Below, one piece after another: positions 38,461 to 50,884 of a stretch of DNA of 64,000 bases (positions are counted from its first letter, which is position 1; every line of letters starts with the position of its first letter). The translations under genes and the position numbers were made by a program. Under the pieces are notes generated by a model. It did no database searches. It was not told where the DNA came from and saw only the letters and a program-made list of their open reading frames with translations. Origin of the DNA: Tetrahymena thermophila SB210 (Eukaryota; Ciliophora; Oligohymenophorea; Hymenostomatida; Tetrahymenidae); assembly GCF_000189635.1 (NCBI RefSeq), contig NW_002476425.1, forward strand, positions 273,614-337,613, given 5' to 3'.

Positions 38461-39553
38461 ACAAAATTTATATTTAAACAACCTACCAAAAAAATAGAAA
38501 ATAAATAAATATAATCATAAGTTTGAAAATAAAATTAAAATTATTCATAAATCTAAAATATTTTTTTATGATTAAATTATTTATATATCCTAAATAAGCC
38601 AATAAATAAAATTAAAAGTTTCTATTTTGATTTAAAATAGGTTATTATAAAAAATGCATCCTCATTAATTAATTAAAATATTTTGTTAAAAAATTACAAA
38701 AATTAATGGTGTATTTTCAATATAAGTTTTTTAATATAATTTATTATATAATTATTTTATGCTTAATTGATAGTCCTTTCAAAATTGAATAGATTTAATA
38801 AAAAGATAATTGAATTAACGTTATATTTGATATAAAAAATATTAATTTAGTTAGAATTGTCATTTAAAAATAAATAAGCTCATATATAATAGTAAATAAA
38901 AATGGAAAATCTTAAAATAAATTTCTCCTTTTCTATTTTTAATTCAATATTATAATATTTTAAATTAGTAATACAGAATATTCTGTTTTGATTGAATTAA
39001 GAATTAATATATTATATATGTTAATTGATTGTAAATTGAAATAATTCAATAGAAATACAGTAATTAATTATTTTTAAATCTCTTATTAAAACAATCTTAA
39101 TTGCTTTTCAATTATAAAATTTTAAATTCAAAGTATGTAATATGATTTTAAAGGACTTTATTTAATGTAAATAAATTAAATAAAAATTAATCAAAAGAAA
39201 GAAAATTCTCAACATTATATATAAAATTTAATTTAAAATGTTTGCTTGATTCTTCATTTACAAATGCTTACTATGTAAATAAGATATTAAATGATAATTA
39301 TGTATATATTTTAGATATGAGGATTTTACATATTAATTCATATTATTTTTTATTGTATTTATGAATGTATGTATGTATGTTTATATGCTCTTCCTATGAA
39401 ACTTTGAATGTTTGTATATCTTTATGATAAATTCCTTATCAAGAAAATTAGAAGCATAAATAGATTGATAGATACATAGATACATATATATATATAGTAA
39501 AGAAAATTATAAAATAGAAATAATAAGTAAAAATAAATAATTATTTAGGGTAA
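38461..39553. other. AT-rich divergent intergenic region
   Basis: Separates copy 3 of the oxygenase from the SET-domain gene. A/T-rich, with GTAT and GATA/CATA tetranucleotide tracts around 39360-39500. No gene seen. Confidence 0.5.
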
Positions 39554-41677
39554 ATGCAAAGGATAGGGAAAGAATTCGTTAATTAATCAGTGTATAAATA
39601 TCCTCAAACAAAACGATTATTAGAATGGCTTACTAAAGACGGATATTTTAAACTGCGTATGCATAAATCTATTGAATTAGATAAAGTTTATGATGATAAG
39701 TGGAAAGTAGATAAAGGATTCGGTTTAAGAGCAGCATAAAATATAAATGCAAATGAAGAAATATTTTTAGTTTCTACAGAGAATTGCATAACTGGTCTTG
39801 AGCTGATTGACTGCGATAGAATTAAGGCCTTCGAAATCAATAAGACTGTTAGCATGATTGCATCTAAATATTATGAAAAGAATTTACCATAGCTCTACTA
39901 CACATAAAATATCTTAAAAATAATCTGCTAAATATTTGCTCACAGCTCAGGTGATTAAATGAAAATGTATCCGTTTGCAAACACCCTTTTAGAGCATTAT
40001 AATAACCAGACCACTACAAAAAATCCTCTTTTTTGGGATAAAAACGCTATTAAAGGTAAAATCATGCTTAATAATTTTCAAAATCAAATATATTAAATCT
40101 GCATATCTTCTGCTTTTTTTGATAAAGATCTTCAGATCCAATATTTCTGCAATAAATAATCAATCAATCAATCAAACAAGCAATTTAATTTAGAAAAATG
40201 AAAGTAACTTTAATATTAATTTAAGAGTGAAAATTAATTAATAAAATAATTACTATAAAATAATAGTTAAGATTTGCATTTGTAATTAATAAAATTATCT
40301 ATCATATTATTAAAAATAAATAAAAACTTCAGGGATAGTTAGTTAGTTAGATATAAAACGAATTAAAGTTCAAACAAATAAATTTTTGATGAAAAAGAAA
40401 AATGTTTTTTTGAAAATCAAATTAACATTTAATATTCTATTAAAAAATAACATCACAACAACAGATAGATATTTTAAATATGAAATATTAAAAGATAGCA
40501 TCAAAACAACATATATTTTAAATATGAAATTATATTTTCAGGACTTAAGCAAAATTTAAAGAGAAACAATTAATTGAAAGGATTTTTATAAATGTCAAAG
40601 CAAGATATTGATTGATTGATTAAGATAACTTTTTTAATTAAGTAAACTTTATTTTAACTGTTTAATAGGTATTTACTCATCCAATTTGGCTAGCATTATT
40701 AGTTCAACTTAGTCTTAATTTGTCAGCATGAACGAAGATTTGCTCTAAAATAGAATGTTTGGATTTAACTTAAGTAAATTTATTGAAATGATGTCAGTAG
40801 TTAGAAGCAGAAATTTAAACTTTTGTCCTGAATAGCCAAAATTTTTTGATATAAATTCTGTCGTTATTATGTCACCAGTTGTAGATTGGATAAATCATTC
40901 GTTTGATCCAAATTGTAAATTGACAGGTGCTTATTATCAGCATGAAACAGAGAGTTTTGTGGTTGTCAAGGCTGCAAAAGATATCAAACAAGGAGAAGAA
41001 CTCACAGTAAATTATGGAAATATGAATAATATGGATTATTTGATGCGTTATGGATTTGTAAACTAATCAAATCCTCACAATGAACTCTCTTTGACTTTAA
41101 ACTTTGACGATTATCTTGAATACACATCCTAATTGTTTGATTTCAAGCAAAAAATTTTCAAAACCCAAGAAGATTTCTCACTAGATAGGTAAAATAAAGC
41201 AAAATTCTTTTGTTTAAATTCATAGAAAGTATCGTAAAAGCTATAATAATCCTTTAAATTTCTAATAGATTTATTTTGTTCGAGAACAGAATCAACAAAA
41301 ACTTACTTAGAAGTTTAAGAATATACTTTTTAAAGAATGAAGATTTATTGACAAATCCAGAAATAGCTTCATATAGATATAAAGATTTTGATAAGTAAAT
41401 CAGTACTGAAAATGAGCTGATTATTTGCAAATTCATGATAGAAACTTTGAAAAAAGAGTTAGAAAAGTACTAAAAAGCTAGAATAAATACATTAGACATG
41501 AATTAACTCATGCATCCAAATAAAAAGGACTAAATAATTAATCTTGATTCACATGAGGATTTGATCTATGTTTAAAATTAAAACTATCGTAACATGCTCC
41601 ATATATGCATAGATGAGCAAACAAACATTTAAAAAAATATTAAATTCTTTGAAAAACAACTACAAAATCTTGTTTGA
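39554..41677 (+). CDS. SET-domain protein lysine methyltransferase (SETD6/LSMT-like)
   Basis: Exons 39554-40055, 40669-41188 and 41269-41677; 476 aa. The N-terminal SET motif is G-F-G-L-R-A at residues 55-60. The catalytic core has D-W-I-N-H-S at 240-245, followed by P-N-C, then G-E-E-L-x-V-N-Y-G ending at 284, the usual NHS and NYG signatures that bind S-adenosylmethionine. A long inserted region between the two halves, and about 160 helical residues after the core, fit the Rubisco-LSMT substrate-binding fold, so the target is more likely a non-histone protein or ribosomal lysine than histone H3. The first intron (613 nt) is unusually long for this region and contains CAAT tetranucleotide repeats near 40160; the second is 80 nt. 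Catalytic residues appear intact. Confidence 0.85.
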
Positions 41678-42880
41678 GTTATTCATTCATTCAGTTTGCC
41701 AGCTAATTAGCAAGCAAGCAAATAAACAAACAATTAAAAAAATAAACAAACTAATAATATTAAATTAGATATAATTTTAGCTAAATCGTAATAATTAAAT
41801 GAATTTGGTTCATTATAATAGAGCAAAAGGCTAAAAATCAATTAAAAACGGCAAATCAATAAATAAGTAAATAAATAAATAGTAAAAATAATTGTAATAA
41901 CTGCTTATTAGATATGATAGAATAAAATCAGTAGTAAAAGAAAGCACTATTTATTTTTATCATTTCTTATTAGAGTAGTTAATTAATAGTTTATTTATAA
42001 CAAAGCAATTTATATTTATTTGCTTATTTATTTACTATTCTCCATATTATCTTTAATCTAAAAATATTCTTTTCAAACAAACAAACAAATCTAATTAATT
42101 AATTAACTCATAAATTAATTATTATTTACATTTTTATTAATAAAATATTTATTTTAAATGTTTGGTTTAATTATTACAAATAAAAATATCAATTTTTATC
42201 AACCTAAATTAATTTATAAATTTTTTTTAAAAGAAATTAAATATAAAATGAATCTAAAAATTAATTAGATTAAAAAGATTAAAATTTAAAATTAGTTGTT
42301 TAATTCCTTTTTTTCGCACAAAAATATTTACATTTTTTTAATAATTTTCAATAGAAATTAGATATATAAATAAATATAAAAGTCTTTATTTAATAGAATT
42401 AAAATCTATTATTTTTTGTTTAATTTTACTTAATTAATTATTTAAAGCTTTTTTAAAATAAATAAATAAATTATAAAAATATGTTTGTTAACTTTCTTGC
42501 TAAAACTTTCTCTCCAAAACATGTCCGAATGTGATTATGTAGATAAAAATTAGATTTAAAATCTTCACTATTAAATTGATTTATTTATTTAATTATTTTA
42601 TTTTAAAACAAAGCAACACATTTAGAATAAGATTGATTTATGAATATTAATTGATGGAGGATATAAAAAAGAAGAGTACATACATTAAATTAATTGAAAT
42701 AAATATTTAAAATATACAGAAAATAATTTTTTTAAAGAGTTGAAAAAGAAAAATTAAATGTTTGAAATGAGTAAAAAAGTTGTGTTTGTTTTGTTTTGTT
42801 TTGAGTTGCTTAGTTTGAAATAGATTTTTTAACTTAAAATATAAATAAATAAATACATACATACATAGCTGATAAACAAA
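41678..42880. other. AT-rich convergent spacer
   Basis: A/T-rich with many AAAT and CAAA tetranucleotide tracts and a TGTTTTGTTTTGTTTTGAG tract near 42786. May contain the 3' end of the minus-strand gene to its right, whose stop could not be fixed. Confidence 0.4.
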
Positions 42881-44263
42881 TTACTCATAAGTTTATAGTG
42901 TATTTTTCTCTAAAAAAGGAGAACTTTTTACTTGCTATATCGAATCCAAATTTTTTACTTTTTATAATGAGTTAAATTATTTTTACTTATTTTTTTAGAT
43001 AAATAAATTTGTATTTACAGAATATTTTTGGTAAGTTCTTTTATTTCTTGCTTGTTCGGAGGTTGGTGAAATTTTGTTTTTGGCATTTCTTCTATGAATT
43101 CTAATTTTAAGTTTAAATAAAGCATTATAAACAGCTTTTTGGTTAAATTTTTAATTAAAAATGTTAAATTAAAAAGATTTGTTTTTGTAAGGAAATCAAG
43201 TCAATTGATGATTATTACATAATTATTTTAACGGATATTTTTTTTGCATTTTTATATAGAATTGATAGTCTGACTCAAGTTGCTTGTTGTCTAGCTTAAA
43301 TCCCTTTTAAGATTCTTTCAACTTGTTTATTTCTTCCTAGTATATTTCAGGTGCCCACTTGTAATTTGTTTAACTTCTTGCAAGAGATTTTTAGAAATCT
43401 GGAGTTGAAACATATTTATCTGTTTGCTTAAAATTCATCAAGTGAGGATTTCCTTCAAAATTAGATGGACGTATCTTGTTAAAATGTTTATCTTTACCCT
43501 TTATAAAAATTCCATGTACTCTTGGTTCTATTAAATTATGAGTGACATTATAATATCCTATTGAAGGTACCTTGTTTTCCTATAGTAAATAATTACAAAT
43601 AAATTAACATTAAATAAATCCTACAACTTTAATTAGTTCTTATCAAAAGTATATTAATCTATTTGCTTAGTTTATATTTAGCTTTTAACACTCATTTGTT
43701 ATATTTTACTAAAATTCAAATTTAGAACATATTTATCAAAAAATGCCATAATATTATTAATCAATTTTCCAACTTTTTTAGATTAATATTTTATCTTAGC
43801 TTCATAAATAATCTGTGTTTTTTAAGATTTTATTTTAGCTAATTTAGATATTTCATAATTTGTTAGTGTTTTCTCTTTTATTTTTTGAATATTTTAACAG
43901 TAAAACTGCAATTAATAAATAAATAAATAATCAAAGCAAATTTCATATTAAATTTTGCTGCATTCTTATTATCATAAAAAGATTTATAAAAATTACATGA
44001 TATTAATCATTAAAACCTAAACGAGGCTATTTTACTGTTCCTCCGCCTCCTCGAACATTTGAATGCTGAGAATTAGGTTTGGTGCTACCCTCTTTAGAAG
44101 GAGAAAACTAACTATGAGTTTCTCTTAATTTATTTGGCTAAATTGTTTTTATCTTAAATTCTTAATAATTAATGGATTTTGGCTTATTTTATTACTAAGC
44201 ATCCTCATTAGTTTTGTTGAGCTCCAAATAGTTAGATCTTTAATATGTCCTTTTATCGTCCAT
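42881..44263 (-). CDS. Probable axonemal protein with a PG-rich (SHIPPO/STPG-like) repeat
   Basis: Exons on the minus strand: 44263-43997 (ATG start, 89 codons), 43905-43690 (72 codons; its donor is a weak GTTAAAAG), 43579-43219, and 43134 to about 42881. The third exon has P-S-I-G-Y-Y-N-V followed about 15 residues later by a short I-F-I-K-G-K segment, and then further P-x-x-Y elements. That is the spacing of sperm-tail PG-rich repeats found in ciliary microtubule-associated proteins. The last exon is joined through a good GTAATAATC donor and ends in hydrophilic sequence, but no TGA is met before microsatellite DNA, so the exact 3' end is open. A role in cilia is inference from the motif and organism. 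The first exon contains a G-x-G-G-G-G run of unknown meaning. Confidence 0.5.
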
Positions 44264-44370
44264 AATTACTTATTACTTTTTTTCTTTTTATAAAGTGAAT
44301 AAATATTTAAGTTAGAATTACTTTTTAATAGAAAATAAATAACACGAACAATTCTTATAAAGCATTTATT

Positions 44371-45061
44371 TCATAAGAATCTGAAACACACACACAATAT
44401 ATCTATCTATCTTTTTAGCTATTACAAAAAATTACTTCCATTAGAGCCTGGCATAATTATGGTATCAAAAAGGAGATGATTTAAACTCTATGTTCTGGAT
44501 GCTAGCTGTAAATTCTTCTATGAAAACAAATTGGACTTGTCTAATCTATTATCAGTAGAATAATGTTTGCTATTTTTTCTAGATTAGCTATCTTGATCTA
44601 GATCATTTTCGTTATTTTAGTCAGAGTTTTCTTCCTATTTAAAGATTTAAACATTATTTACATGCTTTAAATGTATTTTTCTTGCAAATATTTGTTCATT
44701 TTCTCAACATTTTAAATATATTTGTTGATGTTGTTATTTTTTGAAACAACTTGCTATTTAATAAATATCTAATTATAATTAAAACACATACTCTTATTAA
44801 TCTGCCGACGCTATCTCGTTCGTGGATAAATGGAATAAATTTATTTGAATGAAAAGTAGCCATTGGACTCAAGGCAGAAGTCATACCCATTTTTTATTCA
44901 CTCTTTACCGTTTTATTAGGAGATTCAATTAAATTATTTTTGTCAGTGGAAACCCAATTAGTTTCTGTTAAAAAACCTCCTAACCACATTTGATGCCTCT
45001 TACTGACATCTTTCATTTTTTGCTTATCCTGCTAAATTGATTGCCTCAAATCGATGCTCAT
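44371..45061 (-). CDS. Small unknown protein, two exons
   Basis: ATG at 45061; exon 1 is 45061-44792 (90 codons) with donor GTATGTG, exon 2 is 44634-44371 with TGA at its end; 177 aa, intron 157 nt. Exon 1 has a mixed charged and hydrophobic composition (K-M-K-D-V-S-K-R-H, W-L-G-G-F-L-T-E-T-N-W-V, F-I-P-F-I-H-E-R-D-S-V-G). Exon 2 starts acidic (E-E-N-S-D-Q-N-N-E-N-D) and ends hydrophobic; the last 20 codons overlap an AC microsatellite and may be wrong. No family recognised. It lies 108 bp from the start of the PG-rich-repeat gene on the same strand but has its own start and introns. Confidence 0.6.
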
Positions 45062-46905
45062 TTTTAATAAATAATGCTAAACGCTCCAATCTCCTAATTG
45101 TGATAAAACTATTAATTTGCTATCTAAATTTCTAAATAATTATTGTTAATTGCTTTTCAATCTTTTGATTACTTAATTTATTTAATTACTAAAACTGCTC
45201 TATTTTAAAAGCTAATCAATTAATTTACTAATTAATACCTACTTAGCCTTTCCACTATATCAAAACATAGTATTTCAGCATAATAATTAAAACATAAAAA
45301 CTTCAAAAATATTAAGCAAATCTATTTTATTTATAAAGCTTTTAAAATCTCAAATAAGTAATTAATAAAATTAATAATATGTAAGTTATAATTGTTGAAA
45401 ATCCTTCAAAGCTTAAACTTTTCTTTCTAACTAATAATAAATAAATAAATCAGTCATTAAAGAAACGTTAGTAGAAAAATATAATTTTGATAGCTTCTTT
45501 AAAAAAAAAATATAATTAATAATAAATAATTTATTTTATTGATTATTTAGTTATTTTTTTAAATTACTTCTTAATTAAGAAAAAGTACATACAAAAATTA
45601 TTACATTTCCTTTCTATAAATAATTTTATGAAATCAGGGAAAAAAAATTCAATTTCAAAATACTTGTAACAATATTATCACCTACCTAAATATGATTTGA
45701 AATAATCTTCTATCTATCTAAAGTATTTATTTTATAAATATTTAAAATTGTAAATTATCCTAATTACATTTTTATATTGATTTTTTTCTTCAAAACATAA
45801 TTAATTGAAAAGAAAATCATTCTTTACTATTTCAATAAATTTAGATAGATGAGCATCCAAATATGTCTATTCATTAAAAATTAATCAGTTAGCTAAAGAC
45901 CGTCAAATTAAGAAGCTTTTTTTAAAATTTCGAAATAAAAAATTATATTTCATTTTCTTTGTTAATTTTCCTTTAATTTTCAAGTTATTACTATAAAAGC
46001 ATTAATTTACTTTGAAAATTCAATCAAAAAAAACTAAAATGCTTTTTTCAATCTCAAAAATGTTTAGTTTTTTAATAAATTTTGTAAATATGATTATTAA
46101 TCAATAAAACATCATCATTGTTTTAACTAAATATATATATATTAGAGCCTAATATTGTTTTATTTTCTTAAAAAAAATATCATTATAAAACAAAGCAGTG
46201 ACCATAATACTCGTTTTATTATGAAAACTAAAAATTTTGCCTGTTTATAGCTATTTAAAGGCATTTTTTTATCTCTGAAATTAATTATAATCATTGGGCA
46301 TTTATAATCAATAAAGTAGCATTGATATTTTTTTTTAGCATAGATAGCAGCAAAATAAATATATTTAACAAATTCTTCCAATTAAATTGGATGATTACCC
46401 TAATATATAATATTATTTTTGAAAATCTTAAATTTGATTAAGTTTTAATAAAATTTAATAGAAAATTAAAAAATTGATAAATTGATAATTAAAAATATAA
46501 AGTTTTTTGACCAATATTTAGAATATACTATTTATATTTAATTATTTAATTCTTTGTTTTACTCCAAAATTTTTATTTATTTTACTTCTTTAAATTTCTT
46601 TTAATAAGTTTTAATGTGTTAGTTTAATTTGTTTAATGATTGCTTCACCCACCCTCCATATTAATTAAACTAACAAACAATTAAATTAAATCTTAAAAAC
46701 CTTTAATTTTTACAAAATATTGAGAAGATTTAAAGCCTCCTCCTATTAATTAAAGGATACAAAAACAAACTGAAATAATTATATTATTATTAATTTATTC
46801 TAAATAAAAATTAATTTACCCTTTAAAAAAAGAAAAATAATTAATTATAAAAGACCCAACCCTTTTTAATACAAAGAGCAGCGAGTATCTTCGTTTGAAA
46901 TTTCT
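45062..46905. other. AT-rich divergent intergenic region
   Basis: No convincing gene. Long frames occur (for example 46160-46381 on the minus strand), but with only TGA as stop such lengths are expected by chance in AT-rich DNA. Confidence 0.45.
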
Positions 46906-46909
46906 TTTA

Positions 46910-46994
46910 ATACCTCCTATTTTATACTCTATTTGATACCTCCTTAGATAGTCAATCCATTTATTAGGTTTTTGCCATACATTTGATACCTCCT
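46910..46994 (+). promoter_or_regulatory. Three direct copies of ATACCTCCT upstream of the 47184 gene
   Basis: ATACCTCCT occurs at 46910-46918, 46936-46944 and 46986-46994, the last two preceded by TTTG. A related CCTCCTCCTATTA lies at about 46736. These pyrimidine-rich, relatively C-rich repeats stand out from the background and end 190 bp before the ATG, so they may be promoter elements. Confidence 0.35.
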
Positions 46995-47183
46995 CCTTAA
47001 ATACTATTTCTCAATCTTAAATAATTCCAAGTATTTATTTGAATATCACTTATTTATTTGAATTACTTTGGCTTTAATTAACTTATTCAAATACTTAAAT
47101 TATTACTTTTGCAAATAATAGGCTGTAAATAGATCATTGAATCGATCCCACTCTACTTAAATTCCTAAATATTTAAGACTCAA

Positions 47184-48585
47184 ATGAAATCTCATTCAAA
47201 GAAATACCAAGTAACAAATAATTTAGATGCTGACAATGAATTATATCCTCAATCACAAATTTAGAGTTCCAATAATGATTAGTAAACTCAACTGAACAGT
47301 CAAGAAGAAAATAACCCTGATATGATTGAAACTGAAGATATAAACTTTAATCCAAATAACTCCAATAAACCAACAAATAGTTCTTATAAAATTCAAACAA
47401 TAAACTTAGAGAATAACAATCTAGGTGAAAATACTTCGCAATAGACTTCAACAATTAAAAAAAATATCAATAGCAACAATTAGAATTCTATTATAGAAAC
47501 AACCTATTAGCAAGATAAATTCATAAATGGTGCAATAATTGCAATTAGGTCTCAAAATCTAGCTGTTAAGTATATTGTTGACCATATTAAGGAAATAACA
47601 GACAGAAATTTGTCTGAAGCTTATGTAAGAAAGATATGGGATCATTGGCTTAAATACAAAGATATTTACTTCTCTTCAACACATAAAACAAGACTCTACA
47701 CAAAGCATGAAGCCATTCAACTTTATGATGCTATTTTTAAGCAATATAATCCAACTAACTAATCTTAAAGTATTATCCCTAAAATCAAAGAAGTAATTAT
47801 CAAAAAATCTTATTTTAACTAAAAATTATATCCCTTTTGTTTTTTTAAAACAATCTAGGTATTGTAAAAACATGCTATAACAAAAAAATTGTTTATCAAC
47901 TACTCACAATTCGAAGAAGTCAAAGGACTAGATACTGAAGAAACATATCTCTCAATTAAAGAAGCTATAGACTCAGGTTAGTAATCTGATGAGCCAAAAT
48001 GGTATTTGCTTTTTATAATTTTTATCTATTTTAAGTGTTGTGTTTTTTTATGTTAAATTATTAAATAATTTTCATTTTAAATTTAGGATTGATGTCAGTG
48101 TAAGAATGATGATTTCAGCAAGCTAGTTTGAATACAAGAAACAGATTGAAATTCAATGTTTTAATAAACTTAAAAATTATTTGCAATTTTCTTGTATATA
48201 ATTGGTTGGTGTAGTTATGGGTGAAACACTTAATGGAAGAGGAAAATTCATTTATATCCATTGTAGATATGATCAGTTAATACTAAAGAGGAACAAGTAC
48301 TTGAAAAGATTCTTGCTTGAAGTTATTCCTGACTGGTTTTATTCTTATAACTGTGTGCATAGTCAAAAAATTGCTATTTTTAAGTACTCTAAATTTTTAT
48401 ATCTCTAACGCAAGATACTTGAGGAGTAAGAAAGAAAAAGATTTATTCCTAATCCAGTCAATCCTCAGATAAATCAAACCAATCGTTTTAACAATTCTAG
48501 TGCTATAAATACCTCCCTTAACATTTCCTATCAATCATCTGCTGTTCCTAATACGAGTAGTATACCTCTGAACAGTTTATTCTGA
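47184..48585 (+). CDS. Unknown protein with Asn/Gln-rich N-terminus and helical core
   Basis: Exons 47184-48001 and 48087-48585 (85-nt intron splitting a Trp codon); 438 aa. Residues 1-110 are Asn/Gln/Ser-rich. Residues 115-195 look helical and basic, with V-K-Y-I-V-D-H-I-K-E-I, L-S-E-A-Y-V-R-K-I-W-D-H-W and T-K-H-E-A-I-Q-L-Y, suggestive of a DNA-binding or protein-binding fold. Exon 2 has an alternating strand/helix pattern (Q-L-V-G-V-V-M-G-E-T-L, K-F-I-Y-I-H-C-R-Y-D) and a Ser/Asn-rich tail. A 66-nt stretch ending TTTTTTTAAAACAATCTAG (about 47791-47856) could be a further in-frame intron. No known family; the presence of Q codons TAA/TAG throughout confirms ciliate reading. Confidence 0.65.
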
Positions 48586-48639
48586 TAGAACAATATTAAA
48601 TTTAAATATATAAAGAAAATAAATATGTATCCTATTAAA

Positions 48640-48865
48640 TTTTTTGTTTCATTTGATTTAATTTCACTTATTTAATTGAAAAAAAATTAAATATCTAATT
48701 TATTTTGTTGTCTTTTTGAATTAAATTTAAATAAAATAATACATTTTTATCAAAATATAAATTTGTCTATCTATCTATCTATATTTATTTTAAAATCAAT
48801 TAAATAATTTAAAAATATTTTAATTTTTCATTTTTTTGATAAATACTTTTAGAATTACAATAGTC

Positions 48866-48904
<39 letters not shown>

Positions 48905-49200
48905 TGTTTAAATGTATGAATGAATATTTATTTTTTTGTTATTAAATTTTTTTTGGCTTTTAATTTATTTTTCGTTTGATTTAATTTCTCTTACTTAGGT
49001 GAATAAAATAATTTTAATCATTTATTTTGTTGTCTTATTGAAGTAAAATAAAATAATACATTTTTATCAAATTTATTTGTCTATTTATTTATAATATATT
49101 AAAATCAATTGAATAATTTAAAAATATTTTTATTTTGATAGACAATTATTTTGGAATTATAATAGCAAATAATATATAAAGTCAGTCGCTTCTTTGCATA
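48640..49200. repeat. Tandem duplication, period about 322 bp, with embedded microsatellites
   Basis: TTTGATTTAATTTC[AT]CTTA at about 48652 recurs at about 48975. Both copies then pass through TTATTTTGTTGTCTT, AAATAATACATTTTTATCAAA, a (CTAT)n or CTATTTAT tract, and AAAATCAATT[AG]AATAATTTAAA in the same order. The left copy ends in about ten GTAA units (48866-48904). Non-coding. Confidence 0.75.
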
Positions 49201-50365
49201 GATATTTTTTATTAGTTTTTATAAATTTTTTGGCTTTTAATTTATTTTTATTTTTATATTAATTAAATAATTCTACTTTTCTTCTTATAGGATACTTCAT
49301 TAAATCGTTTACAATTTAACTATATTAATCAAGTAGATTTGTTTTGATATTAATTTATTTGAATAAATAACTTTCTTTAAAAATTTTATAATAAAAATAA
49401 AGATCTCTGTTATTCTACCTTCTATAATTTGTCATCTTTTAAAATACTCATATAAATATATAGGCATTTTTAAACCTATTACTTATAAGCTAAGTAGCAA
49501 TCACTTTTTTATTTTGTCATATTTAACTTTGCTTGATATTTTAGAGATAGTTTTTTAAAATTAGTTATAAAATTAGAAATATTAGAAAATTTTATCTTAA
49601 AAAAATGTTTAAAATAAAAGAGTAAATGTTTATTTATTTCTAAAATCAAAGTATAAAAATTTTATTATTTATTTATTTATAAAATGAAAATATAAATATT
49701 ATTTTATTTATTTTTTTGTTTTTTTTGCTTTTGTGTTTGCTTTTTTAAATAAAAAAAAATTATTGATACTTTTTTAAAAAAAAGAGATCAAAGAGTTATT
49801 GGCTAATAAATAAAAAAATTTAATAAAAAAATTATTTTGAAAAAATAAAATTTATAAAGATAGGTAGGATTGAGGAAATTGCTAAACACAAACAAACAAA
49901 CAAACAAACAAACAAACAAACAAACAAGTTACTTACTTTGAACATAATGAATGCAGTAAGTTAAAAAGTTCTAAATAAACAATACTAAATGAAAAAATAA
50001 AGTTTTTATTAGTTATTTTAATTTTAATGTAAAATTGAATATCTTTTTTAAGTTTACAATCAAAAGTGTTTTTATTTATTAATTGAATACAACAAAAGTA
50101 TTCTTTAAATATTTTTGTGGTAATAAATGCTTTGAATTAAGCAGTAAGATAACCCTAACATATTTGTTTTCTTTCTTCTGGAAAATTTCCTTAGTTGAAC
50201 TACACGGAATTCAGTTTGATAATAAAAAATAGATTTGTTTTTTTGTTTGCTTGTTAGATTATTAATTAACAAATAATCACCTTTTAGTTACTATAATTTG
50301 TTTTAAATAAAGTAATTTCACTAAATAAAGAAGAAAGAAGTAGAACAAACATACAATCTTAGGAA
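49201..50365. other. AT-rich spacer with a CAAA microsatellite
   Basis: (CAAA)n of about ten units at 49888-49926. Otherwise A/T-rich; presumed promoter of the stanniocalcin-like gene at its right end. Confidence 0.5.
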
Positions 50366-50884
50366 ATGAAACCTCAAATTTCTGTGTTTATCATCTTAGT
50401 TTTACTAGGTTTAACTCAATGTTATGATAAAAATTATTGCTTAAATGAAGGTTTGTAGAATAATGACTGCGGCTGGTACATTAACTGCCTAGAAGACGCA
50501 TACAATTGTGGACCTAAAGGCTATCCAGTTGGATATGGCTACAAATATTGTTCAAAATTTGTTGAAAAATTTAACAAATTCTCTCCAGCTGGTTAGAAAT
50601 GGATAGATGGCACTTTAACTTGTTTAAAATAATCCTTGAAAGATGCTCTTATTCATTCTGATGATATGACATGCGCTGATGTCAATAAAATTGCTTTTAA
50701 CTCTCACCCAAAATGCTATGTTTAAAATGGATTCTGTGAACTTTTCACAAAATAAGACATTCATGAAATTTATGAAACTCTATTAGCATTGTTATAAGTT
50801 TATCAAGTAAAGGATTTCCTATCCATTCAATCAATCAAGCAAGTCATTACCGTTGCTTTTGACTGCCTCTAAAAAAAAATTTGA
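50366..50884 (+). CDS. Secreted Cys-rich protein, stanniocalcin-like
   Basis: Single exon, 172 aa, ATG at 50366 in an AAATG context and TGA at 50882. Residues 1-19 are a signal peptide (I-S-V-F-I-I-L-V-L-L-G-L-T-Q-C). The mature part has about ten cysteines with spacing like C-G-W-Y-I-N-C-L, C-G-P-K-G-Y, Y-C-S-K-F, F-S-P-A-G-Q-K-W, T-C-L-K-Q-S-L, C-A-D-V and C-Y-V-Q-N-G-F-C, then a C-terminal helix with one more Cys. This resembles the stanniocalcin-family proteins annotated in ciliates: a conserved cysteine pattern, G-x-x-W or G-x-x-F before an L-C pair. In animals these are secreted calcium/phosphate hormones; in a ciliate a role in secretion or ion handling is only inference. Confidence 0.75.

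Noticed and set aside
46160-46381. 73-aa minus-strand frame with a membrane-like end
   Set aside because: No ATG and no acceptor; with TGA as the only stop frames of this size are common by chance.
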